Of a DNA stretch of 15,950 nucleotides, positions 13,620 to 15,950 are shown piece by piece (the first letter of the stretch is position 1; every line of letters begins with the position of its first letter). The notes beneath the pieces are model-generated. The model ran no database searches and was not told where the DNA came from. It saw only the letters and a list, made by a program, of their open reading frames with translations. This DNA comes from Fibrobacteres bacterium CG2_30_45_31. GTDB lineage: Bacteria; Fibrobacterota; Fibrobacteria; Fibrobacterales; Fibrobacteraceae. The stretch is from positions 1-15,950 of the forward strand of contig MNYL01000011.1 of NCBI GenBank assembly GCA_001873075.1, read 5' to 3'. Made by a program: the position numbers and the translations under genes.

Positions 13620-14981
13620 TTATTTTTCCACAATTTTCCCGGAAAGTTCTAAAAGATCTTTTGTTGCAAAAAGGCCGGAACCCGGTGATGTCAGGTGGTA
13701 AAAAGATTGACGCACCACGGAACTTGTGTTGAATTCAAATGAATCCAATCGCAACCGATAACTCTCTCTCGAATTATCAAAACCGATCCAATATTGAGGA
13801 AGCTTGATTTTCCCTTTAGACGCAAGCTCCATGAGAATGCTTGCCACCTCATCATTCACGCACACCCAAACACTCGGCAATACTGTTTTGCTATTCAGTA
13901 ATCGTAGAAGTTTGTCTGCTATTTGCTTACGTGCAACGGTCTCAACATTTTCTCCTTTCGCTCCTGATTTGATTGCCTCTTGACGATATGCCCACGGACT
14001 AGGCATCGTTTTATCGACGACAGCAATCGTCTCAATCCCAGAGTTTTGCAAACCGATCAAACGATCTTTAGACCAGTTACTTTCATGATAGGGCGAAATG
14101 AATGCTACTTTGATGTAGCCCTTCGCAAGTAAATATTTTCCCACGGCATTCCCTGAAAACGTACCAAAAGCCAAATTGAAAAAAGCCCATTTTTCTTTAT
14201 TCCGCAAGGATCGTGGCAATGCTTCAACGGGATGTTCCCACCAAACAGAAACAGGGTAAGTTTGCGCTGCCAAAATATGGAGTAGATTCCGCGGACGGGT
14301 CAAAAGCCATGTAGAGACAAGGCTTCCCAAACACAACGGAAAATCCGAGAGCTTACATTCTTTTCCGTAACGATTGAGGAACCGTTCACGTTGCTCCTCA
14401 TACCCCAAGATGATTAATTCTAAATTTTGTTCTTCTGCAACGCGGTAAGCCTCTTTTAATAATTCGATTTCGCGGTCACTTTCCAGAAAAAGAGTTCCAA
14501 AGGCATCACAACGAGTAATCAAAATTACTTGAGTCTTATTAAAATCGGAATCCTTCCCCACAACGGGAAAATATCGTCCTTGCCCCACGCGATCTACAAT
14601 CCCTTGTGCCTGCATTTGCTCAAAATATTTTTGTACTGTCGCCCGAGAGACATTGTACCGCGCGGCCATTTCCTTGATGCTTGGTAATTTTTTCTGCGGA
14701 TCATAATACCCGGACCTCCAATCTTCGCGTACTCCAGCTTCCACCTGTTGCAACCCTGATAAGTGGGGCTCTGGCAGCTTTTCCCAATCAGGTTTTTTAC
14801 CCCAAAAGAACCCCTTCCCTTGAAGCGAATAAATGATACCCCGGGCTAACAATACTTTGAGCACCTTATGAGCTGTTGCGGGGGAAATTTTTAAAGACTC
14901 GGCAAGAAGTCGCACCGAAGGCAACTTTTCTCCCGCAGATTGCGGCGCTTTCAGAATGTTTTTTACAATATCCAAATACAT
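13620..14981 (-). CDS. Transcription regulator: two tandem GntR-type winged helices plus LacI-like sensor domain
   Basis: The first winged helix (residues 2-61) has the GntR hallmark GEKLPSVRLLAESL, then SPATAHKVLKVLLARGII and the wing QGKGFF. A second, separate one (83-139) has KKLPSIKEMAARYNVSRATVQKYFEQMQAQGIV and wing VGQGRYF. Residues 150-453 resemble the periplasmic-binding-protein fold of LacI/AraR regulators: a VILITR strand, GNAVGKYLLAKGYIKVAFIS, WSKDRLIGL, VWVCVNDEVASILM, WIGFDNS. This sensor would bind a sugar-like effector. The ATG at 14981 gives the normal GntR N-terminus. No Shine-Dalgarno precedes it, and no upstream ATG/GTG/TTG is available before an in-frame stop. It is divergent from the GH26 gene 93 bp away, so regulation of that gene and of itself is a reasonable inference. 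Confidence 0.88.
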   Translation of the reverse strand: MYLDIVKNILKAPQSAGEKLPSVRLLAESLKISPATAHKVLKVLLARGIIYSLQGKGFFWGKKPDWEKLPEPHLSGLQQVEAGVREDWRSGYYDPQKKLPSIKEMAARYNVSRATVQKYFEQMQAQGIVDRVGQGRYFPVVGKDSDFNKTQVILITRCDAFGTLFLESDREIELLKEAYRVAEEQNLELIILGYEEQRERFLNRYGKECKLSDFPLCLGSLVSTWLLTRPRNLLHILAAQTYPVSVWWEHPVEALPRSLRNKEKWAFFNLAFGTFSGNAVGKYLLAKGYIKVAFISPYHESNWSKDRLIGLQNSGIETIAVVDKTMPSPWAYRQEAIKSGAKGENVETVARKQIADKLLRLLNSKTVLPSVWVCVNDEVASILMELASKGKIKLPQYWIGFDNSRESYRLRLDSFEFNTSSVVRQSFYHLTSPGSGLFATKDLLELSGKIVEK

Positions 14982-14996
14982 AGTACAGTTAGTACA
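14981..14996 (-). promoter_or_regulatory. Candidate operator: direct repeat of TAGTACA at the regulator start
   Basis: TAGTACA occurs at 14981-14987 and again at 14990-14996, a 9-bp period. On the minus strand this is TGTACTA twice, the second ending inside the ATG. GT...AC cores fit the usual GntR operator style. A TATATT-like -10 for the regulator lies immediately upstream on the minus strand (near 14997-15002), so binding there would block the regulator's own transcription. The role is inferred from position. Confidence 0.4.
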
Positions 14997-15074
14997 AATA
15001 TAAGCAAACTAAAAAGATAAGGGAGTAACTAAAATGCGTTAAGACCTATTTTAATGAAAAACGAGGATAGTCCC

Positions 15075-15950
15075 ATGAATTTAAACACTATTTTATTTTT
15101 GACCGCGTTACCTGTTTGCGCCACAGCAATGCAAATAGGAGCGTGGGTCGGTGGGGATGGCACCACCCCTCAGCCTACACAAGCAAACGTCGATGCCTTC
15201 GAAACTTTACAAGATCGCCACCTGGATCTTATTAGCGTTTTTGCCCTTTGGCAATATAACGACTGGGCTTGGACAAAAACATACGCCGATATCGCAGTCA
15301 ATAACGGGTCTACGCTTGTGGTCACCTGGATGCCCAATGATTACGCCGTCGCTGATATTAACAGTGGGGTCTACGATTCTTACATCACTGAGTTTGCCAA
15401 TGGAGTTAAAGATTTTGGGAAAGAAATTTGGATTCGCCCGTTCCATGAAGCGAATGGAACTTGGTATACCTGGGCCGTTGGCAATTCCAGTGGTGCAAAT
15501 ACCAATGCAACTGTTGCTGAAGCATTCCGCCACGTTGTGACAATATTCAAAAATTTGAATGTGACTAACGTAAAATGGGTTTGGACAACCAACAATAAAA
15601 ACAGTACCGCCGCCACTTCTTTTACAGGCACTTACCCAGGAGATGACTATGTAGATTACATTTCCATTGATGGTTACAATTGGGGAAAATCGCAAAGTTG
15701 GGCCTCTTGGCAAAGCTTCTCGAGTGTTTTCAGTGCTTCCTACAAGGCCCTTGCCAACATCAACAAGCCCCTCTTTATTGCTGAATTTTCCAGCTCGGAG
15801 ATCGGCGGAGATAAGGCGCAATGGATTAGAGATATGTTCAACGTTCTCCCGACGCAATTTCCAAAGATTATGGGCCTAATGTGGTTTAGTCAGAGCAAAA
15901 GCTCCACGGAAGCGGATTGGGCATTAAACACTTCCGATGCTGCAGTGACC
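15075..15950 (+). CDS. Secreted GH26 glycoside hydrolase (beta-mannanase or beta-1,3-1,4-glucanase), 3' end outside window
   Basis: The frame from ATG 15075 stays open to the right edge (292 codons). GAGGA lies at 15063-15067, 7 nt before the start. A hydrophobic N-terminus (ILFLTALPVCATA) looks like a secretion signal cleaved near residue 18, although the n-region has no Lys or Arg. The GH26 catalytic sites are clear: acid/base Glu125 in WIRPFHEANGTWYTW and nucleophile Glu237 in KPLFIAEFSSSE, with WMPND (85-89), VKWVWTTNN (166-174) and YISIDGYNWG (195-204) lining the barrel. It cleaves beta-mannan or mixed-linkage beta-glucan; the two activities cannot be told apart here. Carbohydrate-binding or sorting modules may follow outside the window. 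The divergent GntR/LacI-like regulator probably controls it. Confidence 0.92.
   Translation, partial: MNLNTILFLTALPVCATAMQIGAWVGGDGTTPQPTQANVDAFETLQDRHLDLISVFALWQYNDWAWTKTYADIAVNNGSTLVVTWMPNDYAVADINSGVYDSYITEFANGVKDFGKEIWIRPFHEANGTWYTWAVGNSSGANTNATVAEAFRHVVTIFKNLNVTNVKWVWTTNNKNSTAATSFTGTYPGDDYVDYISIDGYNWGKSQSWASWQSFSSVFSASYKALANINKPLFIAEFSSSEIGGDKAQWIRDMFNVLPTQFPKIMGLMWFSQSKSSTEADWALNTSDAAVT

Noticed and set aside
13392..13652. 86-codon plus-strand frame across the intergenic gap
   Set aside because: It runs through the hairpins and terminator, has no Shine-Dalgarno and overlaps the regulator gene end.

Overview
The window looks like chromosomal DNA of a Gram-negative, polysaccharide-degrading bacterium, most likely of the Fibrobacterota (Fibrobacter-like). 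That assignment is an inference. It rests on cytosolic alpha-glucan enzymes next to a secreted GH26 glycan hydrolase, a lipoprotein with a lipobox, a class A penicillin-binding protein, moderate GC, and the absence of phage, plasmid, IS or CRISPR signatures. No gene here settles the taxonomy.

Left part (1-5.5 kb, mostly minus strand). A GH13 alpha-amylase/neopullulanase-type gene runs off the left edge. It is fused TAA-ATG to the upstream 4-alpha-glucanotransferase (GH77), making a cytosolic malto-oligosaccharide/glycogen-processing pair. Upstream lies an intrinsic terminator that ends a second minus-strand unit: a basic AT-hook-tailed protein followed by an Uup-type ABC-F ATPase. Between the two units, on the plus strand, is an unlisted 59-codon Cys-rich gene with a strong Shine-Dalgarno. 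Its 3' end overlaps the end of the Uup gene antisense.

Middle (5.5-11.4 kb). A plus-strand AlkD-family HEAT-repeat protein converges on a tightly packed minus-strand operon: a class A PBP (1062 aa), a helical/TPR-like lipoprotein 2 bp after it (20 bp from the preferred start), and a TauE/SafE-type membrane protein overlapping by 1 bp. The PBP-lipoprotein arrangement resembles a synthase with its cognate lipoprotein activator.

Right part (11.4-15.95 kb). A tRNA-Ser(GCU) with clear sigma70-like promoter and terminator precedes an RhlE-like DEAD-box RNA helicase with a repetitive R/Q/G/P-rich tail. After the helicase come 322 bases without a protein gene. They fold on paper into a compact structured RNA: an 18-bp closing stem, several strong internal hairpins, and a rho-independent terminator. 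This is the best candidate here for an undescribed element. Next comes a minus-strand regulator with two tandem GntR-type winged helices plus a LacI-like sensor domain. It is divergent from a secreted GH26 beta-mannanase/beta-glucanase that runs off the right edge. A direct repeat of TAGTACA sits on the regulator's start codon and is a candidate operator.

The gene-level calls come from recognised family motifs. Promoters, operators and the RNA element come from reading the sequence by eye and have not been computed.
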